Below are positions 11,110 through 39,036 of a DNA stretch of 64,000 nt, in pieces (positions within the stretch are counted from its first letter, which is position 1; every line of letters begins with the position of its first letter). The DNA comes from Glandiceps talaboti (Eukaryota > Hemichordata > Enteropneusta > Spengelidae): assembly GCF_964340395.1 (NCBI RefSeq), contig NC_135563.1:11563651-11627650 (forward strand), given 5' to 3'. A program made the position numbers and the translations under genes. Below the pieces are notes generated by a model that ran no database searches, was not told where the DNA came from, and saw only the letters and a list, made by a program, of their open reading frames with translations.

Positions 11110-11880
11110 GATCCAAACCAAATTTATTATGTAACCTGGAGCCACACCTTGCACTGCCTTAAAAATGAGTAAAATTATCTTAAACTCTACCCTACATGAT
11201 CTACTTCTTTGACTTCATCATTACGTGACCAATTGTGACATAGTCAAAGTTTACTCTAGCTAGTTGTTGTCTGGTACCAAAGAGAATGACCTCTGTTTTG
11301 TTCTAATTTAATTTCAGGTTGTGATTCAACATCCAGTTTTGAATGTCTGCAATAAACTTCTCAAAAGACTTGTCAGCGTCAGTCTGATCATCTGTTCGAG
11401 GTCTAAACACCTTCAATAGCTGTGTGTCATCAGCATAGCCGTCAGAAATGATCATGTGATTATCTATTACACTAAAAAGTGAACTAGAATAAGCTGTGAA
11501 AAGCACTGGCCCAAGTCAGGATCCTTGCAGAATGCTACACTTGAGACCAGTACTTTCAGACATATTACCTGCAATAGGAACTGTCTGTGATCGATCAGTT
11601 AAATATGACTTAAAGCCATTTGAGTGCTGTAATTTATATGCCAATAAATGTGACATAAGCCATTTGTGTTTTGTCTACCAAAGTCATTCTCCATTTTCCT
11701 AAGTAAAGTGTCATGATCAACTGTGTCAAAAGCAGCACTGTGACTGACCTCATGTAAAACAAACAATATATAACTTGTTGATGACCCATACATTGAAGAA
11801 TGTTAGACATTATCATAATCCTACAAAGTGCAGTTTCAGTACTATGAAATTGTCTATAAGCTGACTGATTAGCTGGTAAG
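11110..11880 (-). mobile_element. Decayed non-LTR retrotransposon reverse transcriptase (CR1/L2-like)
   Basis: Read on the minus strand in shifting frames, the blocks come in the right order. They are QSAYRQFHSTETALCRI, then AAFDTVDHDTLL, then LQGS-stop-LGPVLFTAYSS, then YADDTQL (the catalytic motif box) followed by FIADIQNWMLNHNLKLN. NKTEVILFGTRQQ and EFKIILLIFKAVQGVAPGY follow. Frameshifts, at least one stop in the QGS-LGP block and a deletion show it is dead. It is flanked by family B repeats. Confidence 0.8.
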
Positions 11881-11884
11881 GGGC

Positions 11885-12094
11885 ATTATTGAAAACCATT
11901 CATTATGCAAATTGCTCATTGATATTCATGGAAGGTTTACCAATACCTAATCAGTTCTAGCCATTACCCTAAAAATATGTGCACCGAATTTCATTTTAAT
12001 TGAGCCAGCTGTTTTTGAGATTGAACGATGACCGACACACACACAAACAAGACTTTCCATCCCTAATGTATAATCTTCTTTACAGAAGGTAGAA
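11885..12094 (-). repeat. Family B end fragment
   Basis: Same blocks as at 5072-5265, ending TTCTTTACAGAAGGTA. It immediately precedes a family A copy at 12095. Confidence 0.55.
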
Positions 12095-13025
12095 AGCACC
12101 AATGGTGTTGTAGTACAACTGTATTTGGCTGTTGCTATGATTGTGGTCCTGTTACTAGGCATATCTGGATACATTTTTTGAAGCTTTATTTACTTACCCA
12201 TCCCTGTTATCTTTATAATATGCATTATCATTCACTGTTGCTCAGGGCATGGTCATGGTTGCTAGGGCCAATTGTGTCAATATGTTTTCAACAATAACTG
12301 CAGAATAACACCTCCAGAATGTCCCTACCAAGTTTCAACTCCATTCACCATGCAGTTTCAAGATTATAAGTTTTTGACCAAAATTGACATTTCTGACCTA
12401 ATTTGCATATCACTGATGGATCATCACGTTGTGAAAACAGATTCGTTCACACATGCCCAGATGCATCCCCCATTAAATTTCAGCACAATCTGCTCAGCAG
12501 TTTTAGAATTAGAGTTTTTTGACCAAAAAGACACATTTTAGACCTAATTTGCATATCACTCATGCGATCATGTCATGAACAATTCTTAATCTAAACACCA
12601 CTGACAACATTTCCCTCAAATTTCAACCAAACCTGCTCAGTAGTTTTGGAATTAAAGATTTTTTACCAAAAAGACACATTTTCATACCCAATTTGCATAT
12701 CACCAATGGGCTCATCGTGTCATGAACAATTCATAATCTAAATACCCCTAAGAATGTTCCAGACTGATCTGCCCAGTAGATTTGTAGTTTAAGTTTTATG
12801 ACCAAAAATCACATTTTTTTTTACCCAAATCCCATTTTCATTCGAACAATTTCCCAACTTGACACCCAAGGTAATATACACACCAAATATCATGGCAATC
12901 GGTCCAGCAGTTGTTTACACAAACACTGCACACACACACACACACACATCCAGACAGACAGACAGACAGATCTCCACTTTGTCATGCCTATAGCACTACT
13001 GAATCTAAGAAGTTCAGTTGTGCTA
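12095..13025 (+). repeat. Family A copy
   Basis: It starts AGCACCAATGGTGTTG and ends GTTCAGTTGTGCTA. It has only one of the GTTGCTATG units but several TTTGACCAAAA units and an ACACAC/GACAGACAG tract. The copy directly abuts a family B end at 12094. Confidence 0.65.
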
Positions 13026-13557
13026 TACAATATACTAGTAAATTCGTTTTGCAACTGGGGAAAAACCTGCCAGATAAAGAGTGACAGTGCATCAAAGTGC
13101 TTCATTAACGAAAGTCAATTGCAACACAATTGTGTCACAAGAAAAAGTTCACTCCATACCAATAATATAACATGAACAATACCCCAGGACAATACAGGGT
13201 CATGTTATTCGACGATTACTATTTGATGAACACTGCAAAAAAGTAACACCCATCATTGCTGCTTAGACAATTTCCTTAGCTAGGGTCTTTTTAAATAAGA
13301 GCGAACTGACATTGTTCAGTGATTTTGTAACATTTCCGCGTACGGCGCCGGCTGTGTTGTTACATACGGTAACTTTGCGATCGCTGATAGTAGTAAGTAG
13401 TGATCTGAAAACCGATACCATAAAATTAGCATTGAATCAAAGCTTTAGTATCACCTGATCTTTCGTACGAATTATTGAGCATGATAATATGACAGTTTCG
13501 TAGAAAACAGCGAGGATCGCGGGACAAGTCAATATCTGTCCGAAAACTGCGACAGTG
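13026..13557. other. Gene-free stretch with a CpG-rich patch
   Basis: At 13330-13385 there is a CpG-dense patch (CCGCGTACGGCGCCGGCTG, then GCGATCGC) unlike its AT-rich neighbours. It could be a promoter for the TRIM-ZU5 gene, whose 5' UTR exon must lie upstream of 9954. No decisive donor was found. Confidence 0.25.
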
Positions 13558-13998
13558 AGTGTACCCATAGACACTGTCTATGGCACAGTCGCTTGTAAAC
13601 TGTTATTCGATCCTTTCCTAAATGGTTTTATTGTTGTCTATGACGGTCCTAATACAGAACAATGACGTTATTATAGGGATTGGCAATATTCTTATAAAAT
13701 CGGTGGAAATGACATCGCTACCGATTTTATAAGAATATCGCCAATCCCTATAATAACGTCATTGTTCTGTATTAGGACCGTCATAGACAACAATAAAACC
13801 ATTTAGGAAAGGAATAACAGTTTACAAGCGACTGTGTTGTGTGTGTGACTGTGGAAATGACATCGCTACCGATTTTATAAGAATATCGCCAATCCCTATA
13901 ATAACGTCATTGTTCTGTATTAGGACCGTCATAGACAAGAATAAAACCATTTAGGAAAGGAATAACAGTTTACAAGCGACTCTGGTCTATGGTGTACC
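13558..13998. mobile_element. Foldback element with one left arm and two right arms
   Basis: The left arm (about 13588-13704) is inverted relative to 13721-13842, and a second direct copy of the right arm lies at 13852-13982. The outermost bases GTGTACCCATAGAC and GTCTATGGTGTACC are also inverted repeats. Arms are more than 95 percent identical by eye over about 115 bases, which suggests recent origin. Confidence 0.75.
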
Positions 13999-14029
13999 AT
14001 ACCATTCTCCAAAAATTAAAACATCATAC

Positions 14030-14240
14030 ATAATTGGGAATAGAACTATCAAACAACCGCTCATGGGCCCAACACATTCATCAAACCGTAAACAAAGCAA
14101 AGGGTGTACTTGGCGGGCCTACTCTCAGACCATATATGAATCTTTGGAACTGTTCCAGAAACACAAAGGAAATAGAAATTATTAGAATACCAAAACACTT
14201 GTTAGACCCCGACTCGAAACCTGTATTGTAGTCCGGGATC
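14030..14240 (+). mobile_element. Fragment of non-LTR reverse transcriptase C-terminal region
   Basis: The peptide MGIELSNNRSWAQHIHQTVN followed by KAKGVLG and NCSRNTKEI matches the thumb and C-terminal part of Jockey/CR1-type reverse transcriptases (S-W-x-x-HI, then KA-x-x-x-LG). Further on, SGIHNACTIAVAVLTGLP looks like the same region in another frame. It is short and broken. Confidence 0.6.
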
Positions 14241-14244
14241 CATA

Positions 14245-14804
14245 ACGCATGTACCATTGCAGTCGCTGTCCTCACCGGCCTTCCATAGTAATGACTATAT
14301 AAAATACAGAAATGAACTTTAAATCACTAAATTCAACCTACGTCAAGTGTCTCTCTAACGTTAGCTCGAGCCGCAAAACGGACGACGTACATGTAAGTCA
14401 GGCAATGCAAGCCAACAGATTAGCTCAACATTGCACATGCGCACAACCTTGTTATCGTAGCATGTCTAGTTATCGTATGTATCTGGTGCTATTAATCTCG
14501 GCCCAGGCACGGCGACTTCAGATCAGTCAAAGAGAAGGTGAAATGTCATCGTCTTTCGGCTTTATTCAGCAACCATCTGTTTTAAAATTTAATTTTATGT
14601 ATATGATGTATATGTATAACTTTGCAAAGTCATACATGTACTTGAACTTTGATGAAACTATTTCAAAACAAGACAGATAAGACTTAGTATTATAGTATAT
14701 CTCTGGTATAATTCACATCCAAGGGCATTTGTGTATAAGTTATTTCTTCGATCAGAGTCAATTCTTGGTAGGCCTTTCGTGTATAGATTTTTAACATCCG
14801 TAAG
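14245..14804. other. Gene-free stretch
   Basis: An open frame at 14312-14680 has no recognisable domain and no splice support. Bases 14340-14480 are locally CpG-rich. I see nothing else. Confidence 0.3.
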
Positions 14805-14887
14805 GAAGGTTATATATTAGGGATGAAAAGCTTTAAAACGTATGTGAAAAGCTTAAAAACGCGCGCGCGCGAGCGAGCGTGCGTCCG

Positions 14888-14930
<43 letters not shown>

Positions 14931-15300
14931 TTGCCTGCCTGTCTGTCTGTCTGTCTCACCGTTTTCTAAAAAGCAGTTGGCTTATTTCAAACGAAATTTG
15001 GTACATATTCTTTAGGGTAATGGCTAGAACTGATTAGGTATTATTAAACATGAATGTTAATGAGTGACTTACATAATTAATGTTTTTTGGTAATTAGGCC
15101 ATATCTTAAGAATGCATGCACTTTTCAAATTCAATTTATTTTGTATTTTGGTATATATATATTTGTGATACTGAAACACATCTGTCCTGAAAATATTTTT
15201 GATGTAGCTTTTAGTTTTGAATTATTTTGATGTAGCTTCTAGTTTTGATAAGTTATTTGCATATATATGTTTTTGGTTATTAGATCATCACTATGCAAAC
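14805..15300 (+). repeat. Family B copy with (TGTC)n tract
   Basis: It starts with CCGTAAGGAAGGTTATATAT and has a GCGCGC/GAGCGAGCG stretch at 14862-14880 and (TGTC)n at 14887-14956. It then has TTTAGGGTAATGGCTAGA and one to two tandem units. Confidence 0.6.
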
Positions 15301-17870
15301 TTATGAAAACTCTTGGTAGTATGTGACCTATGCTCATTTGAATATTGACCCAACGATCTTATTGCACTTTGGCTATTCAATACCATGATATATCAGACCA
15401 CATCTGTGGGCAATCTTGCTCGAGAATTTGCCAAGATATATTCATACCATCTCTTCACTATTTTATTCTCAATCAAAATAAAAAATTCTTTCAATTTTGA
15501 TACTGGGACGGTTGTTAAAGTCATGCAATAATCCCCTGCCGAAGAGCTTCATTCTAGTGTACGAATTCATGATTGTGGCCATATAATCATCGTGTGAAGA
15601 TTACACGGAAGTGGAAGTTTCCATATGGCGTACAACCCCGCAAATCAAATTTCTATTTGACAAAATCATCAGAAAGGCAGGCGGGGTATTTGGTAACAAC
15701 AGAATAACATTCAACATATACCAGAGACACATTATGGACAGACTGGGGACAATATATATTAGCTGATGACACCTATCTTCTAAGTTCTAAGGCCAGAACT
15801 TGACAGTCAATGAATTGATAGAACTAGAAGTGGCAGACACAGACTTCCACGCACCAGATTGCAACATGCTATAAGCAATCATTCATCCTAGCAGCAATTA
15901 AATTACAGACAGACAGACGTCTATTTTGTATTGTAATTATATATCGTATTGCTTGTCCAACCCTGTTGTTACTTCTATCATATACACCATGATTTCGCTG
16001 TTGTTATGGGCATGGTCTTGTTGCTAGGCATATTTTTTATTCACCTTTCGGATTTTTATCCACTTGTCTAACCATCGATAGCCCTATTGTTATCTGTGAT
16101 ATCAACCATCATTCAGCTGTTGCTATGGGCATGGCCGTGTTGCTAGCATATTTGCATACATTTATCGAATGTTTATTCACTTGTCAATTAATTCCTGTTG
16201 TTATCTTTGAAATATGTCATCTTTGCTCTTTATATGTGATTTTTTGAACCAAATTAAACTTCAGGAGAAGTCGCTTATTTACCAAGTGCACAGCTGCAAA
16301 AACTCATGCAGCTTTGCCACAATAAAATACATGTCATAGCTAGATATTATATATGCATTGTAATTGTTTCAATTCTGGTATTTTAAGACCATATTCAAGT
16401 AAGACATTTAACATTATGTCTATGGTTTGATATTTTATGCCTCTATAATATGGCCTCCTAGATGGTCATATTATTGAAAAAATGTTTTCCATCTTTGGAG
16501 TTGTCTCCTCCTAACCAGTAACTCTCATGGAGATGTCTTTCTTCCAAATTAGGAGGGAAGTACGTGGCTGGCTAAGTAACTCCATGTTTAGATTAGAGCA
16601 CATTATGAAACATCATCCTAGTATGCATGCGAAATCCACATCCTTTATATCTCATTTGGACTGTTATTGTCGTTGGTTATCACTGTTATTTTAATGTACT
16701 ATTGTAACATATAATTTCATCTCTCCAGTGGTATAGGTGGCAGAGGGGTGGATACAATATGGAGTTTCATTTGGCGAGCCTTAATTTTTTTAGAGGAGCT
16801 ACAAACTTTGTTTAACCATGAGTTGTATTTCCAAACTGTAGAATTGATGGCAAGAAATCGATTGTCATACGGACAAACTGCAAAGGGATAAAATCAAAAC
16901 TGAATAAAGTACTCATTGTCACAAACCACGGCCTCTTTTACGGCACTGTCGAAACGTGCTATAAGATTTCGAAGTGTAGTGGAAGAAGTAGCAGCTCTGG
17001 TTTGCGAGAATGAAAGTATTATGTCAACCCAACTTGAAATGTTTTACCATCCTTATATATGTTTCATTTTTACACCCTTTTTAAATACATTAAAAAATAG
17101 ACCCATCTACCCAATGTGATGGGCTAGGTTACCCATTGAACAGCTTTTAAAAAAAAAATTTCTTGCCTTTAGTGAACTTTGCTACCTACTATGTATAATA
17201 GAAACTGGAAGTAGACTGATGAGATGTGGTGATTCGTATTGTCCGCAATACAAAGTACATAATGCACATTAATCTCTTCATATTGAAGACTAGAGCAATT
17301 TAGAAATGGCGAAAATCACAATCCAAACATAAGTACCCTCTCTTCATACTTGCGATAGCAAGGTACAGCTAAGTGCAGTTATCAAATTTCAGTTGAGCAG
17401 AGATCGCCAATATATTGAAAAATCATTTTGTTTGCTATGGGCTGAAAAACAACTTTTTTTTGTTGCCAACAGGATCACAAGAAAAAAAATTGTTGATTTT
17501 TACCAGCGCACTTTCACTTGCAACAATGACTGTAAGGAATGTGCTAAAGCTCTTGATATATAGAATCAGGAACACACTATTAAGTTACATCAGGCGAACT
17601 GCGTGCTGGATACTGTGACAACCGGATTATAGCCGTTGCGGGTGGACACACTCCAGACATTCATAACGAAATAAGGGTGGGTATGTGTCTGAATTGGAAG
17701 AGCCCTACTGCAAGTGTTAACCAATCACGTATGACATCCGGAGAGCAGTGCGAAAATGATAATTTCAAATGGCATCATTCAAAACAATAGGGTGTCCATA
17801 TTTGGACAATACGCGCACATAGCTTAAACTGGTTTAAATCGAGTGTGGGCAAAAGTTGGTATGTAGAATT
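15301..17870. other. Gene-free stretch
   Basis: Apart from the family A fragment at 15955-16215 it holds only short unsupported frames (for example 16916-17119 and 17415-17618). I see no domain, repeat boundary or RNA gene. Confidence 0.4.
15955..16215 (+). repeat. Family A fragment
   Basis: Two to three of the first-half tandem units (GTTATGGGCATGGTCTTGTT, then GCTAGGCATATTTT) without either end. Confidence 0.55.
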
Positions 17871-17930
17871 TAGCTTAATTACTGAAAATCATTTATTATA
17901 CAAATGAGTCTTTAAAACTAAAAGCTTCAT

Positions 17931-18800
17931 TATCAAACTTAATTATGGCACAAGGACTTTGCTATCATCAAACTTAATTATGGCACATGGACTTTGCTAT
18001 CATCAAACTTTATATGGCACATGGACTTTGCTATCCTCAAACTTAATTATGGCACATGGACTTTGCTATCATCAAACTTAATTATGGCACATGGACTTTG
18101 CTATCATCAAACTTAATATGGCACATGGACTTTGCTATCATCAAACTCAATTATGGCACATGGACTTTGCTATCATCAAACTTGATATGGCACATGGACT
18201 TTGCTATCATCAAACTTAATTATGGCACATGGACTTTGCTATCATCAAACTTTATATGGCACATGGACTTTGCTATCATCAAACTTAATTATGGCACATG
18301 GACTTTGCTATCATCAAACTTTATATGGCACATGGACTTTGCTATCATCAAACTTAATTATGGCACATGGACTTTGCTATCATCAAACTTTATATGGCAC
18401 ATGGACTTTCTTTCATTAAACTTTATATGGCACATGGACTTTGCCATCATCAAACTTAATTATGGCACATGGACTTTGCCATCATCAAACTTAATTATGG
18501 CACATGGACTTTGCTATCATCAAACTTAATTGTGGCACATGGACTTTGCTATCATCAAACTTAATTATGGCACATGGACTTTGCTATCATCAAACTTAAT
18601 TATGGGATATGGACTTTGCTATCATCAAACTTAATTATGGCACATGGACTTTGCTATCATCAAACTTAATTATGGGACATGGACTTTGCTATCATCAAAC
18701 TTAATTATGGGACATGGACTTTGCTATCATCAAACTTAATATGGCACATGGACTTTGCTATCATCAAACTTAATATGGCACATGGACTTTGCTATCATCA
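17931..18800 (+). repeat. Minisatellite, about 25 copies of a 34/35-bp unit
   Basis: The unit contains CTTAATTATGGCACATGG followed by ACTTTGCTATCATCAAA. Two versions (TTAATTATGG, 35 bp; TTTATATGG, 34 bp) partly alternate. Family B sequence lies on both sides (17870-17930 and 18800-19050). The open frames through it are a by-product of three units making 105 bases. Confidence 0.95.
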
Positions 18801-19060
18801 TTGTACATATCAATTATGTAATGACTCATCAAAACTAAAAGTTACACCACCAAGCTTTTCAAGACATGTACCCTTTGTTTTGTTTGAAGTATGTACCAAA
18901 TTATATTCAATTTGAAGCTTGCATTTGTAAGATATAGTTTAGTTACTGAAAATCATGAAGTATGCATATAAGTCTTTAAAACTACAAGCTATACTATCAA
19001 ACTTTATATGACACATGCACTTTGTTATCATCAATGTACCAAATTATATATGCATTTTTA

Positions 19061-19096
19061 CCTCCCGTAAGGGTACGGGAGGTATTAAAAGGGGAA

Positions 19097-19127
<31 letters not shown>

Positions 19128-20275
19128 GTCATCATTTTCTAAAAATCGGTTGGCTCAATTGTAATGAAATTTGGAATAGATAATCTTTAGGGTAATGGCT
19201 AGACCTGATTAGGTTTTGAGCCAGATCTGTTTATGTTTAATTAGAGAAATTTGCATATTAATGAAATCAACTAATTATGCAATATTTTAAGACTGCATAC
19301 TTCAATTTCAATATAATTTAGTATATTCGTTAAACATAATAACATACATTTGTCCTATAAAAGTCGTTGATGTACCTTACAGCGTTAATGAATAATTTGC
19401 ATAATTAATTATTTTTGGTAATTAGGCTATATCTTAAGAATGCATACTTCAAATTCAACATAATTTAGAACATACGTTAACCATAAGGAAACACATATGT
19501 CCTATCAAGTTTGTTGATGTACCTTACAGTGTTGATGAATAATTTGCATAATTAATGATTTTCGGTAATTAAGCTATATCTTAAGACTGCATACTTCAAT
19601 TTCAATACAATTTAGTACATATGTTAACCATAACAAAGCGGATATGTCCTATAACATTTTTGATATAGCTTAGTGTTGATGAAAAATTTGCATAATTAAT
19701 GATTTTAGGTAATTAGGCTATATCTTACGACTGTATACTTCAATTTCAATACAATTCAGTACATACATTAACCATAACAAATTGTGTATGTCCTATAATG
19801 TTAGTTGATGTACCTTACAGTGTTATTGAATAATTTGCAAAATTAATGATTTTCGGTAATTAGGCTATATCTTAAGACTGCATACTTCAATTTCAATACA
19901 GTTTAGTACATACGTTAACCATTACAAAGTGGATATGTCCTATAAAACTTTTGATATAGCTTACACTTTTAATGAAAAAGTTGCATAATTAATGATTTTA
20001 GGTAACTAGGTTGTATCTTAAAAATTCTAGCTTCAAATTTCGTATAATATGATACATATATCAACCATAATAATACGCATGAAGTTTGTTGCTACAACTT
20101 TTACCATTAATGAGTATTTTGAATAATAATGAACGATATTCAGTAATTAAGCAGTATCATACACTCTTACATACATTAACCTAAGAAAGCACGCTTGTCC
20201 TGTTACCATTGTTTTTTTAATTTAATGAGGTATTTGCATAATTAGTGATTCCCTTACGGGAGGCATTCAGTTTAA
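19061..20275 (+). repeat. Family B element with stem-loop ends
   Basis: It opens with the hairpin CCTCCCGTAAGGGTACGGGAGG and a (TGTC)n tract. It closes with CCCTTACGGGAGGC, the inverse of its start. Between are six to seven tandem units of about 150 bp, each with TAATTAGGCTATATCTTAAG, a CATACTTCAATTTCAATA block and a GATGTACCTTACAG block. Confidence 0.7.
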
Positions 20276-20284
20276 ATCTGGTTA

Positions 20285-20490
20285 AAATACTAGTATAGCC
20301 TAATTACTGAAAGCCATCAATTATGCAAATTGCCAAGCATAGAATATTTAACAAACCTAATCACTACTAGCCATTACCATAAAGAGCATTTGCACCAAAT
20401 TTCGTTTGAATTGAGCAAGCCATTTTTTTTAGCAAACTATGACACAGACAAACTTTTCATCCAATAACATTCCTTTACAGAAGGTAACAA
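20285..20490 (-). repeat. Family B end fragment
   Basis: Carries AACCTAATCACTACTAGCC, ATTACCATAAAGAGC and the ending CCTTTACAGAAGGTAAC. It follows directly after the inverted end of the 19061-20275 element. Confidence 0.55.
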
Positions 20491-22592
20491 AACATGCAGG
20501 ATTTTTTCAATCATTTATTTAATAATTTGCAAAACACATTACCTCAATCACTGTCATATCAGGCAGCATCACTAGATTGTGCTTGGATCAAGATTGAAAT
20601 ATGGGATTGATAAAGATCAAGTTATTTTACTTTGTGAAAATAAGATAATTATATTTTAACACATTTTTTTACTCAATTACATAGCACTACTTAGGTAGAC
20701 CCACTCTTGGTGATTAATGAAGGTCTATATAAACATCTTCGTACTTGAAAAATCATGCAGAACTACATATACTTTTGAAATCGAAAGTATATTGCATATT
20801 TGGAAATAGTATGTGATCACTGTGGTGTTCCCTTATGGTAGTCACATGCATATCAAATCAACTGCAGTTACAGCATACAGTAATGACTAAGTACCTGTAT
20901 ATAGAGTTCATAACATTGGACCTTGTAATTGGTTAATTATTATAATATTCATTAATGTTACTTCTAAGAAAGAAAATTCTGTAGTTCCAGTTACCCTCAA
21001 TTTAAGAATAGGTGGGGTAGGTAGATTTTTTATTTTATTTTATTTTATTGTATTTTTTTTCTTTGTTAGTGTCTAGTTCACGTTTTCCATTGTTTTCCAA
21101 ATGGTTCTCTGTGTTGTTCATTTAATCCTATCAGATGTAAAGGCATTACAGATTGGAAGAACAGTTTTTGAGTGTCTTTTTAAGTTGATGGCAGTTTCTG
21201 CATCCACGTTTTCTCGTGAGACTTCACAAAGGTTAGGGTCAGCAGTGAGAAGCTAGGTGGGGTCGAGTAACTGGAACCAAACAATTATTTTGTTATGCCT
21301 TATCGAGCTTTGAAGTGTGTCAATCTTTATTAACTAATGAAGATATTGAAGCAACATACCATGAGCTAGGGAATTTCACACAGATTTGCTAATTAGTGAA
21401 AACAGCTATAATTGATAATCACAAACCAGGTTGAACAGTTCTACAGACATGTATATCTAAGTGCTGAAGTAAAGGTAGTCAAACTGCATATATAAACATG
21501 GTAATGATTAATCTGACTTAAACCTAAGGGGCCTCGTCACTTCACATGATGTGTAGCAACAGAACTCTTAGATCTTCAACCACTCTTGATGATGGCAAGA
21601 TTTGAAAATATATATTAATCAAATCTGCACTTTTTTTTTTGAAAATGGGTAGAATATGGCAATTTTGAATGTTTTGACTTGCATTTAAAGTACCACTGAC
21701 TAAATAAAGTAGATGAACATTGTCATGACATTTATAATGACCACAATATAAATTCCATATTATTTGCTCAAACTCCTATAACTTGGCTTGTGTGGAATAA
21801 TACACACAGAGCCTTGTGTCTAAATATGATATACTATGGAAATCGTACATTTCAAAGTGGATCTAAATATCTACTTAATATTCAAAGTAAAGGTATCTTT
21901 TTTCAAAAGTAATCTTGTAATAAGCACTATATAAATTCATCTGTCTACATGTACTTGAAATAAAACAAACAATACATATGCAACAGCTGTTCCCTCACAC
22001 ACAAATATAAACACAAAAAAGATGGTTCTGAGTAAAAGGAAATTGTGCAATATATAATTACATATGATATGAAACTCTAATTACCATTGATCCAAATAAA
22101 ACATTTCAAATATTATGTAAATATTAAATGCAAATAATCCAGGTATGCCATATTGTATGGGGTTTTGTTTTTTGTTTTTACTGTTTTTAAATTATTTTTT
22201 TTTTACTTTTATTTTTTTTTAAAGTTACACTTCATAATTTCTTCATTTATGTACTAAGACTTTCCTTCAACTCAGTTGTAATAACTATAGTACAGTTCTA
22301 GCATATCTTTCACCTTGACTTCATCAGTTATACAACATACAAACTAGTCTGACTAGTGAAAAAAATTGTACATATCAATAAAAACTGAGACATGATAAAA
22401 AAAAAGAAACTTAACATTTGAAACTGTTATCAAACACGATGATGAATTTTCCACTGTTATAATTGTCATTTTTTGATGAGAATATATTGATATGAAATAC
22501 AGGACCTATTGTATATTTGTTTCATCTACATAATGAAACAACAAAGTCCACCACCTTAATAAAATGTCTTGTTTAATTTTTAAAAAACTTAT
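20491..22592. other. Gene-free intergenic stretch
   Basis: AT-rich, with only the MITE-like element at 20986-21279. It separates the repeat cluster from the 3' end of the macro-RING-DTC gene. Confidence 0.4.
20986..21279. mobile_element. MITE-like element with 11-bp inverted ends
   Basis: GTTCCAGTTAC near the left end is repeated in inverted form as GTAACTGGAAC at the right end. Inside each end is a similar TAGGTGGGGT motif in direct orientation. The minus strand has a short open stretch with no match I can name. The element lies in a long gene-free region. Confidence 0.4.
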
Positions 22593-22598
22593 TTTATT
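22593..22598 (-). terminator. Candidate poly(A) signal of the macro-RING-DTC gene
   Basis: AATAAA occurs on the minus strand about 190 bases after the stop codon. Another AATAAA overlaps the stop itself and is too close to be used. Bases 22600-22789 between them would be the 3' UTR. AT-rich sequence makes chance matches common. Confidence 0.35.
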
Positions 22599-22789
22599 GA
22601 TTTGACAAATTAACATAATTGTTATTATGTATAAGTACTGTTATATGATGTAAACAGTACAGCTTAAATTATGTACAATCCCTTATATCTCAACTTGCTG
22701 AAAACAAGTCTTTGAATAAATCTTTGTTGTAGATTAACTTGTACAGATATAACCCAACAGTCTCAATTCTTATATTTAGAGGGTTGGAT

Positions 22790-38590
<15,801 letters not shown>

Positions 38591-39036
38591 ATTGCAATTG
38601 TCGAAATTTCTGCAGAATGACTGCTAAAATGCAAAAATGACAATTGATTGAAATGAATATACATATAAATATGGTATTGTAGTAAATGAAACCATTTCCA
38701 TAAATAATGAATGAATATCCAAATCAATTACTAGTTACATTTAGTGAAAAGTAAGTTGTAAGCGGATGGCACAACATCATCATCCTCTATTCCTTAAAAC
38801 TGCTCTGAAGCAGAAAGCGGGCATTATCTTGCTTGACAATATAATACCACTTCATGTATCAACAATTTAAATAGTCATTACTACATTTTCTTTTGTGTGG
38901 AAACCAATTTATATATATAACGTCATCATGTAGTTTCATCATTTGAAAGAAATTTTTTTTTGCTCTTACACAATTTTACATACATTCATAACATAAAGGA
39001 AAATAGCTGAAATGTATAGAATTGAAGATATTAAAA

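Noticed and set aside
14312-14680. 122-codon plus-strand frame
   Set aside because: No similarity to a known domain and no splice context; long frames of this size are expected by chance in a 64-kb window.
16916-17618. Two plus-strand frames of 67 codons
   Set aside because: No domain, no splice partners, low-complexity composition.
17931-18800. CRISPR-like array
   Set aside because: Units are contiguous with no unique spacers, and the genome is animal.
18056-18915. Open frames with repeated MDFAIIKLNYGTW-type peptides
   Set aside because: They arise because three 35-bp minisatellite units make 105 bases, a multiple of three; more than one frame is open, which marks an array rather than a gene.
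20986-21279. Short protein frame inside the MITE-like element
   Set aside because: Open stretch of only about 32 codons with no domain; better explained as repeat sequence.
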